This document shows positions 26,714 to 34,851 of a stretch of DNA of 64,000 nt, piece by piece. The DNA comes from an uncultured Bacilli bacterium (lineage in GTDB: Bacteria; Bacillota_I; Bacilli_A; RF39; UBA660). The first letter of the stretch is position 1. Every line of letters starts with the position of its first letter. Location of the stretch: the NCBI GenBank assembly GCA_934153675.1, contig CAKPFG010000001.1, positions 124,001-188,000 of the forward strand, read 5' to 3'. Under the pieces are notes generated by a model. That model did no database searches, was not told the origin of the DNA, and was given only the letters and a program-made list of their open reading frames with translations. Both the position numbers and the translations under genes were made by a program.

Positions 26714-26775
26714 CAAGTGTTTTATAAATTATAAAACACTTGAAAATATGTCCGCTAACTAACTTTCGTTAGCGT
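26714..26775. repeat. Perfect 14-bp inverted repeat followed by a 7-bp hairpin
   Basis: CAAGTGTTTTATAA (26714-26727) and TTATAAAACACTTG (26729-26742) are exact inverted copies separated by one base. CGCTAAC (from about 26753) and GTTAGCG (to about 26775) form a second hairpin. Neither is followed by a T-run. They lie in a gene-free stretch (26538-26785) that otherwise shows no readable gene. They might be protein-binding sites, ends of a lost element or processing structures. Confidence 0.6.
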
Positions 26776-26785
26776 TAATATAGAT

Positions 26786-26808
26786 AGAGAACAATTGTTC
26801 TCTTTTTG
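26786..26808 (+). terminator. Intrinsic terminator ahead of the amidoligase-like gene
   Basis: AGAGAACAATTGTTCTCT (26786-26803) is a perfect palindrome followed by TTTTG. It ends just before the next promoter. Confidence 0.7.
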
Positions 26809-26810
26809 TT

Positions 26811-26839
26811 TTGACAAAATTTATTTGTTTTGATATTAT
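26811..26839 (+). promoter_or_regulatory. Sigma-A promoter of the amidoligase-like gene
   Basis: Perfect TTGACA (26811-26816), 17-nt spacer and TATTAT (26834-26839). The start site would be near 26846, about 15 nt before the ATG and ahead of the GAAGTGA ribosome binding site. Confidence 0.8.
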
Positions 26840-26860
26840 ATATATCGAAGAAGTGAATAT

Positions 26861-27883
26861 ATGAATAATTATGAAATTTTTAATATATTGAAAAAAAAGG
26901 ATAATGACTATTTATCTAAATATTCGTTGAACGATCAAAAAGCAATATTAAATATTATCAATAAATATTTTTTAGAGTTAAGAAATAGTATAAATCTAAA
27001 CGATAATTCAACTTTTGGATTAGAGTTTGAATATGAAAATGCTTTAAATAAAAATATAAGTATGGCGCTTAATATGGCAAATTTTAATAGTAATTATTGG
27101 TATACAAAAAACGAAAGTTCTTTATTTGATGGAGGAGAAATAGCGACGCCTGTACTTAAGGATAATGTAAAAACTTGGAATGATATTGCCAAAATATGTA
27201 CTATTTTAAATAAAAATTCTGAATTAAGTGGAACGACTGCTGGACATATTCATATTGGTGCACAAACAATTACTAATGTTGATTCCCTTATGAATTTAGT
27301 ACTTTTATGGATAACTTATGAAAATATTATTTATAGATTTTTTTATGGTGAATTTTTAAATGAAAGGCCTAGTATCTATAGATATGCTAAAAAATTATCA
27401 GGTAAATGGTTAGATGATTTATATATTATAAAAAAATATTTAAAAAATGGTGAAATTAATTTAAATACTATTATAAAATGGTTAATACCTGAAACAGATA
27501 AAAAAATTTGGGCTATTGAACTTAGTAATATTCAGTATTTAAATAAAGAAGATATAAATAATACAATAGAATTTAGATGTCCAAATGGCACATTTAATCC
27601 AGTTATATGGCAAAATAATGTTAATTTTCTATTTAAATTATTAAAATATACTAATAGTTCTACTTTTAATTTTAATATAATAACTAAAAGATTAAATGAA
27701 AGACCTTCTGATTTTGATGATTATAGTTATTTTAGAAAAATAAATATAAATCAAGTATTAGAATTTTGTGATTTGATATTTGATAATAATTTAGACAAAA
27801 TTTATTTTTTAAGGCAATATGTTAAAAATTTTGAACAAACAGATAAAAAAAATTTGATAAAAGCAAAAAATTTTACAGTGTAA
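26861..27883 (+). CDS. Amidoligase_2-like (glutamine-synthetase-fold COOH-NH2 ligase) protein
   Basis: A 340-residue soluble protein without signal peptide. The motif series fits the putative amidoligase family (GS-like fold): FGLEFEYENA (about 52-61; the E-x-E metal ligands), LFDGGEIATPVL (about 87-98), AGHIHIGAQ (126-134) and NTIEFRCPNGTFNP (about 233-246) with the basic residue that should contact phosphate. Such enzymes are predicted to join a carboxylate and an amine using ATP, for example in peptidoglycan or peptide-tag modification. No usual partner (papain-like or GGCT-type hydrolase) is adjacent, though a C39-like peptidase lies 0.5 kb upstream. It has a paralogue at 54197-55141 and a decayed tandem copy immediately downstream. 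Substrate unknown. Confidence 0.75.
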   Translation: MNNYEIFNILKKKDNDYLSKYSLNDQKAILNIINKYFLELRNSINLNDNSTFGLEFEYENALNKNISMALNMANFNSNYWYTKNESSLFDGGEIATPVLKDNVKTWNDIAKICTILNKNSELSGTTAGHIHIGAQTITNVDSLMNLVLLWITYENIIYRFFYGEFLNERPSIYRYAKKLSGKWLDDLYIIKKYLKNGEINLNTIIKWLIPETDKKIWAIELSNIQYLNKEDINNTIEFRCPNGTFNPVIWQNNVNFLFKLLKYTNSSTFNFNIITKRLNERPSDFDDYSYFRKININQVLEFCDLIFDNNLDKIYFLRQYVKNFEQTDKKNLIKAKNFTV

Positions 27884-28471
27884 ATGATAATGATATTTAT
27901 TAATTTAGAGCAAATAGTTTCTTACATGAATTTAAATTTTAGCGAGTTATCTAACTATGAAAAAAACGATTAATAGAAAAGATAAAAGAGGATTATCTTG
28001 GATTAAGAGATTGTTTAAATATAAGTAAAAAAATTAACTTTGGTTTTGATATTGTGTTTGAGGATGCCAATATAGATCAAATAAAAAAGATTTAATAAGT
28101 TATAATTTTAATAAAATGTGGTATATAAAAGATGATTTTTTTATTTGATGGGGGAGAAGCAATACCTATACTTAATAACAGTAAAAGCAATTGGAAGAAA
28201 ATAGCTTTACTTTGTAAGATAATAAGAAAAAAGGTTTTTGTTTCAGATAAAACAGGAACACATATTCATATTGGTGCAGAAAATATTAAAAATAAAGAAA
28301 ATTTTTTTAATTTAATATTTTTATGGATGCCTATGAAATTGTTACTTATAGATTTTTATATAGAAATTTTTGAATAATAGAAATAATATTAAACCATTTG
28401 CAAGTTCAATTTTAGAATTTTGTGATTTAATATTTAATATTGATTTGGATAAATTATATTTTTTAAGATAG
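27884..28471 (+). pseudogene. Decayed tandem copy of the amidoligase-like gene
   Basis: The region starts one base after the previous stop. A first frame gives a 29-residue start ending SELSNYEKND and a stop. Further on, INFGFDIVFEDAN matches the FGLEFEYENA region, MWYIKDD matches YWYTKNE, and an open piece from 28132 carries FDGGEAIPILNN, THIHIGAENIKN and FFNLIFLWM. After a large deletion the last piece, ILEFCDLIFNIDLDKLYFLR, matches the C-terminus of the intact gene. Several frameshifts, at least three stops and loss of the whole IEFRCP region make it non-functional. Confidence 0.85.
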
Positions 28472-28553
28472 TAGATAAAAAATGGAATGTTATGCAATTA
28501 TAAAACTAATAATCTATTCACCACATTTACTAAAACAAGATAAATGTAAATGT

Positions 28554-28582
28554 TTGCTTTTCACCCCATTTAATGTTATAAT
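28554..28582 (+). promoter_or_regulatory. Promoter of the RNase J-like gene
   Basis: TTGCTT (28554-28559), 17-nt spacer and a perfect TATAAT (28577-28582), about 27 nt before the ATG with its GAAAGGAGG ribosome binding site. Confidence 0.75.
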
Positions 28583-28609
28583 TGATAAGAAAAAAGAAAG
28601 GAGGTTAGT

Positions 28610-30247
28610 ATGAGTAAAATAAGAATATGTGCTTTAGGTGGACTTAATGAAAAAGGAAAAAATATGTATATTGTTGAAGTAGATAAGGATATATTTATTT
28701 TTGAGGCTGGATTAAAATTTGCATCGGATGATTTACTTGGTATTGATTATATTATTCCTAGTTATGATTATTTAGTTGAAAATAAAAAGAGAATAGTTGG
28801 CCTTTTTATAACACATGGTCACGATGAACAAATGGGTGCTGTTTGTGATCTTTTGTCTTATTTACCAGATTTAAAAATATATGCCAGCAAGTTTACTTTG
28901 GAAATAATAAAGCAAGATTTACCTAAAGATAAAATAGATAATTTATGTGAACTAGAAGCCCATAAAAAAGTTAATTTTGGAAAAAATAGTATTTTCCCAA
29001 TTCAAGTATCACATGCTTTACCAGAATGTTATTTATATGTTTTAAACACTATAGATGGTGCAATAGTATTTACCGGTAATTATGTTTTTGATCCAACTAT
29101 GACAAGAGCTTATAAGACGGATATTGGAAAACTTGCTTATGTAGGAAAACAGGGAGTTTTATGTTTACTTAGCGAATCACTATATTCAACAAAAAAGGGA
29201 TTTACATCACCTAATCATTTAGCACTTGATTTGTTTACTGAAACGCTTATTAAAACACCAGGTAGAATTTTATTAAATATTTTTGGGTCACAAATTTATC
29301 GTATTCAAGAATTGTTAACTGCTGTTTCAAAAACTGATCGTAATATAGTCATAATGGGGAAAAGTTTGGAAAATATAATTTTAAAATCAATAGATATGGG
29401 ATTTATAAAATTTGATAAAAATAGAATTAAAAGTATTCATCAAGTTAACGATGAAGGAATAATTGTTATTATTTCAAATGAAAAAGAACGACCATATTCT
29501 TCTTTAAAAAGAATATTACGCAAATCAGATAAATTTGTAACATTAAAAGAGGAAGATACGGTAGTAATTGCCTCTCCTATTTACGAAGGAATAGAACTTA
29601 CATCAACTAAAATTTTTGACCAAATTGCTAAAGTAGGATCGAAACTTATAATATTATCTAAAAAATTTGTATCTCCACATGCTTCAAGAGAAGATATATT
29701 GATGATGATATCATTGCTGCAACCAACATATTTCTTTCCAGTTAATGGTGAATATAGAAATCAAGTAGAAGCTGCTAACGCTGCTAAGATGATTGGTTAT
29801 AATGATAAAAATATCTTATTAAAATTAAATGGAATGGTAACTACATTTGTAAATGGAAAATTGGTAGATAAAAAAGAGTCTATCAAGGTCGATGAAGTGT
29901 TTATAGATGGTAAAGATAATAGTGATATAGGTGATCTTGTTTTAAAGGATCGCGAATTACTTGCTGATAATGGTATTGTTATAGTAACATCAACTATTGA
30001 TAAAAAAAGCAAAAAAATATTATCTAAACCTTTAATAGTTACTAAGGGTTTTGTATTTGTAAAGGATAATATTGATTTAATAAAAGAAGCAGAAGATATT
30101 TCTTTAAAAGTATTAAAAGAAAACGTTAAACAACATTACATTGATTACAATAAAGTTAAAATAGGTATTCGTGAAAAATTGGGGAAATATTTTTATACAC
30201 AAACTGAATGCAAACCTATGATTATAGTTGTTATGCAAGAAATATAA
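28610..30247 (+). CDS. RNase J-family protein with a degenerate active site (RNase J2-like)
   Basis: 545 residues with the RNase J layout: metallo-beta-lactamase domain, inserted beta-CASP domain (about 200-350) and C-terminal domain. The catalytic residues are eroded. The HxHxDH motif reads HGHDEQ (about 69-74), so its Asp and last His are Glu and Gln; the later Asp ligand is Asn in FTGNYVFD; and the C-terminal PVHGEYR motif is PVNGEYR. SHALPE keeps its His. RNase J degrades mRNA 5' to 3' and matures rRNA; Bacillus RNase J2 is a poorly active partner of J1, and this protein looks like such a structural partner. An active rnjA is expected elsewhere. It has its own promoter. Confidence 0.88.
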   Translation: MSKIRICALGGLNEKGKNMYIVEVDKDIFIFEAGLKFASDDLLGIDYIIPSYDYLVENKKRIVGLFITHGHDEQMGAVCDLLSYLPDLKIYASKFTLEIIKQDLPKDKIDNLCELEAHKKVNFGKNSIFPIQVSHALPECYLYVLNTIDGAIVFTGNYVFDPTMTRAYKTDIGKLAYVGKQGVLCLLSESLYSTKKGFTSPNHLALDLFTETLIKTPGRILLNIFGSQIYRIQELLTAVSKTDRNIVIMGKSLENIILKSIDMGFIKFDKNRIKSIHQVNDEGIIVIISNEKERPYSSLKRILRKSDKFVTLKEEDTVVIASPIYEGIELTSTKIFDQIAKVGSKLIILSKKFVSPHASREDILMMISLLQPTYFFPVNGEYRNQVEAANAAKMIGYNDKNILLKLNGMVTTFVNGKLVDKKESIKVDEVFIDGKDNSDIGDLVLKDRELLADNGIVIVTSTIDKKSKKILSKPLIVTKGFVFVKDNIDLIKEAEDISLKVLKENVKQHYIDYNKVKIGIREKLGKYFYTQTECKPMIIVVMQEI

Positions 30248-30294
30248 TCTTGCTTTTTTTAAAAATATGATATAATAAACTAAGGAGAAGTGTT

Positions 30295-31578
30295 ATGGAA
30301 GGTTTTAAAATACAAAATTTAAAGGGTACTGTTGATTACTTAAATAATGAACAAATAGCTAGAAATAAAATTATTGATATATTGAAAAATATATTTGAAT
30401 CTTATGGATATATGCCTATTGATACACCTATTTTAAATAAATTTGATTTACTTAGTTATAAATATGCTAAAGATGCAGAAATACTTACAGAAACATATAG
30501 ATTAAAAGACCAAGGCAATAGAGATTTAGGGCTCAGATATGATCTTACTATACCGTTTTGTAAAGTAATAGCTTTAAATAAAAATTTAAAAATGCCTTTT
30601 AAAAGATATGAAATAGGAAAAGTTTTTAGAAACGGTCCTGTTAAAACAGGTCGTATGCGTGAATTTTATCAATGTGATGTTGATTGCGTTGGTATTGATA
30701 ATAGATATATTGAAATTGAGCAAATGATAATGGCCTTAAAAGTGTTTGAAAAACTTAATATTGATATTGTAATAAAATGGAATAATCGAAAACTTATGAG
30801 TGGATTAATCATAGAATGTGGAATTGAAGAAGAAAAAATAGATAAGGTTATTTCAATTATTGATCATATGGAAAAAATTTCAAAAAATGAAATGCTTGAT
30901 GAATTTAATAAAATAGGTATACCTACTTTTAAATCAAAAGAGCTTTTATCTATTTTTGAGAAAAATATTAATGAATATAATAATATTTATAAAAATACCA
31001 ATAATAATTATATTAAGGAAGGCCTTTTTGAAATTAATGAAACAATAAGTCTTATTAATAAATTTGATTTAAATGAACATACATTATTTTCTCCAACACT
31101 TGCTCGTGGACTTAGCATTTATACTGGATTAGTTTTTGAATTTTTTGATAAGGAAAAAAGATTAACTTGTTCCCTTGGAGGTGGTGGAAGATATAATAAA
31201 ATCATTACTGATTTTATTAATGATGGAAATAAATATCCAGCTTGTGGTCTTTCCTTTGGATTGGAACCTATATATACTATTTTAAAAGAAAAAATTTTAT
31301 CTAATAATATTATAAAATGTTTAATAATACCAATGGATACAATGGATAATTCGTTACTTTTAGCCACTACTTTACGTGATCATAAGATTAATGTAATAGT
31401 TGATATGAAGAACAAAAAAATTAAAAAAAGTTTTGCTTTTGCCGATAAAGAAAAAATCAAGTATGTCATTGTTGTAGGTACTGATGAAATAAATTTAAAT
31501 AAATATACATTAAAAAACATGGAAACTGGTAAGCAAGAAATTTTAGATATAAATCAAATTATTGAAAAATTAAAATAG
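30295..31578 (+). CDS. hisS: Histidyl-tRNA synthetase
   Basis: Class II synthetase of 427 residues that charges tRNA-His. It begins with the QNLKGTVDYL segment; motif 2 is in YEIGKVFRNGPVKTGRMREF (about 104-123), followed by YQCDVDCVG; the His-binding LARGLSIYTGLVFE (about 268-281) and motif 3 GGGRYNKI with GLSFGLEP are present, then a C-terminal anticodon-binding domain. HisZ is shorter and lacks this domain, so a true HisRS is favoured. AAGGAGAAG precedes the ATG, and TATAAT occurs at 30271. The gene ends in a terminator. Confidence 0.92.
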   Translation: MEGFKIQNLKGTVDYLNNEQIARNKIIDILKNIFESYGYMPIDTPILNKFDLLSYKYAKDAEILTETYRLKDQGNRDLGLRYDLTIPFCKVIALNKNLKMPFKRYEIGKVFRNGPVKTGRMREFYQCDVDCVGIDNRYIEIEQMIMALKVFEKLNIDIVIKWNNRKLMSGLIIECGIEEEKIDKVISIIDHMEKISKNEMLDEFNKIGIPTFKSKELLSIFEKNINEYNNIYKNTNNNYIKEGLFEINETISLINKFDLNEHTLFSPTLARGLSIYTGLVFEFFDKEKRLTCSLGGGGRYNKIITDFINDGNKYPACGLSFGLEPIYTILKEKILSNNIIKCLIIPMDTMDNSLLLATTLRDHKINVIVDMKNKKIKKSFAFADKEKIKYVIVVGTDEINLNKYTLKNMETGKQEILDINQIIEKLK

Positions 31579-31600
31579 AATTATTTTTAATTCTATTTTT
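31572..31600 (+). terminator. Intrinsic terminator overlapping the end of hisS
   Basis: AAAATAGAATTA (31572-31583) and TAATTCTATTTT (31588-31599) are exact complements around a TTTT loop; the stop codon lies in the first strand. Confidence 0.85.
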
Positions 31601-31662
31601 AGTATAATTTTTTATTTAATATTAATACTAAAAAATGTAGTCTGTATGTTAGGAGGATTTAT

Positions 31663-32649
31663 ATGTTTTTAAAAAAAAGCGTATATAATTTATTCTTAAG
31701 CCTTCTTATAGTATTTATACCATTTAATATAAAAGCATATTCAGACTACATAATTGCCAGTGGAGAAAATATTGGTATTAAATTAATTAATGATGGAATT
31801 CTTATTGTAGGTACATATGAGGTAGATAATAAAAATCCAGCTAAAGATGCAGGATTAAAAGTAGGAGATATTATTGATAAAATCAACGGTAATGATGTAG
31901 ATAGTATTGATAATATGTTAAGTATTATTAATAGTGCACGTAATAATAGTATAAAAGTTAATTATAAAAGAAATAATAAGGAAAAAGTTACTACCTTAAA
32001 TGTTGCCAAAATAGGTAATACAGTTAAAACGGGATTGTATGTTAAAGATAGTATTACAGGAGTTGGTACACTAACATATATAGATCCAAACACTAAAATT
32101 TTTGGTGCATTGGGTCATGAAATTATGGATAGTACAACAAAAAAAATAGTAAATATTAAAAGTGGAAATATTTTTCCATCAATAGTAACAGGCATTACGA
32201 AATCAAATGATGGGGTTCCAGGAGAGAAAAATGCTACCTTTAATTCTGCTAAAGTCGATGGTAAAATTAAAGAAAATACTAATAAAGGTATTTTTGGGAA
32301 CTATGTTAGTAAATTTGATAGTAGTAAACTTTATAAAGTTGCTAAATATAATGATATAAAGACGGGAAAAGCAACAATAAAAACAGTATTAGATGGTGAT
32401 GAAGTAGGAGAATATAATATTAATATTATCAGTGTTTCTAATACTTTAAATAAAACTAAAAATATAATTTTTGAGATAACTGATCAGGAATTGATAAATA
32501 AAACAAATGGTATAGTACAGGGAATGAGTGGTAGCCCTATTATTCAGGAAAATTATATAGTAGGAGCTGTTACACACGTAGTAGTAGAAGATCCGTTAAA
32601 AGGGTACGGAATACTTATTACTAGTATGTTAGAAGAAGGGGAGAATTAG
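31663..32649 (+). CDS. spoIVB: SpoIVB-like S55 peptidase (sporulation checkpoint protease)
   Basis: 328 residues: N-terminal membrane/signal segment (about 5-25), a PDZ domain (about 40-110; AGLKVGDIIDKINGNDV) and an S55 serine peptidase domain with the catalytic His in GALGHEI (about 148-154) and Ser in GMSGSPII (about 287-294). In sporulating cells SpoIVB is secreted by the forespore into the intermembrane space, where it starts activation of sigma-K. Architecture and catalytic residues are complete, although it is shorter than the ~425-residue Bacillus protein. AGGAGG precedes the ATG. It forms a single-gene unit here rather than standing beside recN and spo0A. Confidence 0.92.
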   Translation: MFLKKSVYNLFLSLLIVFIPFNIKAYSDYIIASGENIGIKLINDGILIVGTYEVDNKNPAKDAGLKVGDIIDKINGNDVDSIDNMLSIINSARNNSIKVNYKRNNKEKVTTLNVAKIGNTVKTGLYVKDSITGVGTLTYIDPNTKIFGALGHEIMDSTTKKIVNIKSGNIFPSIVTGITKSNDGVPGEKNATFNSAKVDGKIKENTNKGIFGNYVSKFDSSKLYKVAKYNDIKTGKATIKTVLDGDEVGEYNINIISVSNTLNKTKNIIFEITDQELINKTNGIVQGMSGSPIIQENYIVGAVTHVVVEDPLKGYGILITSMLEEGEN

Positions 32650-32669
32650 AGTGAAATACTCTTTTTTTC
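32648..32669 (+). terminator. Intrinsic terminator after spoIVB
   Basis: AGAGT (32648-32652), loop GAAAT, ACTCT (32658-32662) and a run of T; overlaps the stop codon. Confidence 0.75.
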
Positions 32670-32722
32670 TTTATTGCTTTTATTTAATGATAAAATATGC
32701 TACAATTAATTAGGTGATAATT

Positions 32723-33643
32723 ATGTATGATTATATTATTGTAGGGGCCGGTCTATATGGAAAATTAATGGCATATAAACTTAGTCATGATAATAAAATT
32801 TTATTAATAGATAAAAATGATATTTCTAAAAAAAGAAAATTATCTTATATAACCCTTAGTAATAAAAATTATGTTTTGTTAAAACAACTCATAATTAATA
32901 TAAATAATTTTACTAAAAAAGAAAATATAATCATAAATAAAAAAATTACTAAAACTAAATATATTATCAATTTAAAAAAATTAGAAGATTATTTAATTTC
33001 TGAAATTGAAAAAAATAAAGCAAAAATACTTGATAAGGTTATTATTAATAAATATAATTTAAAAAGCAATTATCTAGTTATTTTAAATAAAAAGTATAAA
33101 TATAAAAAATTAATTGCTGCTGATGGGACCATGTCAGAAATAAGATTAAATTTAACACACAATATACAAAAATTTAATTTAATTACAACTGTTAAATCAA
33201 ATAAAGCGGATAATTTATTTAAAATTGATTATAATATTAAAAATAAAACTATGATAGAAATATTAACTATCAGAAATAGTAATTATATTAAAATTATAAA
33301 TAGAAATAAAATAAACAATAATTTTTTAACATTATCACAATTAAAAAAGATTTATAATTTAAAATACAAAAAAATTAATTGTTACTTCATACCTAATAAT
33401 GATATATTAAATAGATATAATAATGTTTTTTTCGTAGGAGATGCTAGTGGGATGATTGATCCTATTAGTTATTCTACACTTGGTTATAATTTAAGAATTA
33501 TGAATAATAATAGTAACAAAAATATAACAAAAATAAAAAAAGAAATTAAATATAAAAAAATCTTAGCTAATTTTTTATATTTGCCAATTGTTAATAAATT
33601 TGCATTTTATATAATTAGTAAAATATACGAGGAGGATTTATGA
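32723..33643 (+). CDS. FAD-dependent oxidoreductase (geranylgeranyl-reductase/lycopene-cyclase-like)
   Basis: Start set at ATG 32723 after AGGTGAT. The 306-residue product opens YDYIIVGAGLYGKLMAYKLS, the dinucleotide-binding motif of FAD enzymes, followed by LLIDKND. The second FAD motif is VFFVGDASGMIDPISYST (about 240-257). The two motifs and a small C-terminal helical tail resemble geranylgeranyl reductase/lycopene cyclase-like flavoproteins, though those are usually 350-400 residues. The protein is extremely Lys/Asn/Ile-rich. An extended -10 (TGCTACAAT) precedes it. mscL starts 4 nt before its stop. Substrate unknown. Confidence 0.75.
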   Translation: MYDYIIVGAGLYGKLMAYKLSHDNKILLIDKNDISKKRKLSYITLSNKNYVLLKQLIININNFTKKENIIINKKITKTKYIINLKKLEDYLISEIEKNKAKILDKVIINKYNLKSNYLVILNKKYKYKKLIAADGTMSEIRLNLTHNIQKFNLITTVKSNKADNLFKIDYNIKNKTMIEILTIRNSNYIKIINRNKINNNFLTLSQLKKIYNLKYKKINCYFIPNNDILNRYNNVFFVGDASGMIDPISYSTLGYNLRIMNNNSNKNITKIKKEIKYKKILANFLYLPIVNKFAFYIISKIYEEDL

Positions 33644-33996
33644 TTAAAGAATTTAAAAAATTTATTTCTAGGGGTAATGTTATTGATCTTGCTGTTGGTG
33701 TTATTATGGGTAGTAGTTTTTCAAAGATTGTAACATCACTTGTAGAAGACATTATAATGCCTTTTATAGGGCTATTAATTGGAGGAATTGATTTTTCTAA
33801 CCTATATTTAAAAATAAATAAAGTATCTATAAACTATGGCAATTTTATTCAAAATATTGTTAATTTTTTAATTATTGCTTTAAGTATTTTTATGTTTGTT
33901 AAGATTATTAATAGAATTTGCCATAAAGAAGAAAAAGAAAAGAAAGATCCACAAATTAAATTATTAGAAGAAATTAGAGATGAATTAAAAAAATAG
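33640..33996 (+). CDS. mscL: MscL large-conductance mechanosensitive channel
   Basis: A 118-residue protein with the MscL order: amphipathic N-terminal helix (FKKFISRGNVIDLAVGVIMG), TM1 with the pore-lining small residues (about 14-40), a periplasmic-type loop, TM2 (about 65-90) and a charged C-terminal helix ending EEIRDELKK. It releases osmolytes on hypo-osmotic shock. GAGGAGG precedes the ATG, which overlaps the flavoprotein stop. Confidence 0.96.
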   Translation: MIKEFKKFISRGNVIDLAVGVIMGSSFSKIVTSLVEDIIMPFIGLLIGGIDFSNLYLKINKVSINYGNFIQNIVNFLIIALSIFMFVKIINRICHKEEKEKKDPQIKLLEEIRDELKK

Positions 33997-34009
33997 TAAT
34001 AATACTATT

Positions 34010-34099
34010 TTATACTCTAGGAAATAATGAAACAACAAACATGCCTATCATAGCTATTAAAAAAATAATTATCACAATTTTTTGTAAAATCTTGTTCAA
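34010..34099 (-). CDS. Small single-helix membrane protein, 29 residues (possibly Prli42/DUF4044-like)
   Basis: On the minus strand a TTG start at 34099-34097 follows AGAGGTG with a 7-nt gap. It encodes MNKILQKIVIIIFLIAMIGM followed by FVVSLFPRV and TAA. A TATTATAAT -10 sequence sits about 35 nt upstream. The product is a basic N-terminus, one membrane helix and a short tail, the plan of Prli42-type stressosome-anchoring miniproteins (QK-V-V-I pattern then M). It lies alone between mscL and spoIIM, facing away from both. Good signals, but length limits certainty. Confidence 0.55.
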   Translation of the reverse strand: MNKILQKIVIIIFLIAMIGMFVVSLFPRV

Positions 34100-34188
34100 A
34101 ATAGTTCACCTCTTTTTAATTATAATATAAATTAATAAAAAAAGGAATAATTTTTATTATCATTTAATAATATTTATTGGGTGATAAT

Positions 34189-34806
34189 ATGGACAAACTA
34201 AAAAAAATACTAAAATATGATAAAAAAGTTATGACATTTTTAAATATAATAACTATAATAGGTATTATTACTGGAAGTATATTTATAGTAATTCTAAACA
34301 AGGGTGATAAGAGTCTTGTAATAAATTCAATAAAACAATTTTTTTCAAATTTATCTAAAGATAAATTTGATTATATTTTAATATTTAAAAATGCTATAAT
34401 AAGTAATACTTTATTTTCATTTGTTATTTGGATTATTGGTATTTCTGTTATAGGTGTTATAATTGTAATATGTATTTTATTTTATAAAAGTTTTACTTTA
34501 GGATTTACAATATCTTCTATTATTTATACTTATAAATTAAAAGGAATTGTGCTTTCAATATTTTATGTGTTTCCCCATATGATTATTAATATTTTAATCT
34601 TATTATATTTAAGCTCATATTCTATAAAATTATCTATTATATTGATAAAATCAATTATTAAAAAAGAAAATTTAAATTTTAAATCATTTTTTAATAACTA
34701 TATTCAGGTTTTGTTAATTTCCTTAATATTTATAGTTATAAGTTCATTATATGAATCATTCATTTCGTTACAAATTTTAAAATATATAGCTAAACTTTTA
34801 ATTTAA
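34189..34806 (+). CDS. spoIIM: SpoIIM, stage II sporulation membrane protein
   Basis: Start set at ATG 34189 (GGGTGATA upstream). The 205-residue polytopic protein has five to six helices and the SpoIIM pattern: first helix ending in GIITGSIFIV, and the segment LFYKSFTLGFTISSIIYTYK followed by FPHMIINI. SpoIIM joins SpoIID and SpoIIP in the complex that thins septal peptidoglycan and drives engulfment of the forespore. spoIIP is in this window at 60735. Length agrees with the family. Confidence 0.88.
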   Translation: MDKLKKILKYDKKVMTFLNIITIIGIITGSIFIVILNKGDKSLVINSIKQFFSNLSKDKFDYILIFKNAIISNTLFSFVIWIIGISVIGVIIVICILFYKSFTLGFTISSIIYTYKLKGIVLSIFYVFPHMIINILILLYLSSYSIKLSIILIKSIIKKENLNFKSFFNNYIQVLLISLIFIVISSLYESFISLQILKYIAKLLI

Positions 34807-34851
34807 ACATTAATATGATATAATATGTGTGTCATTTTGGAAAGGAGTTTT

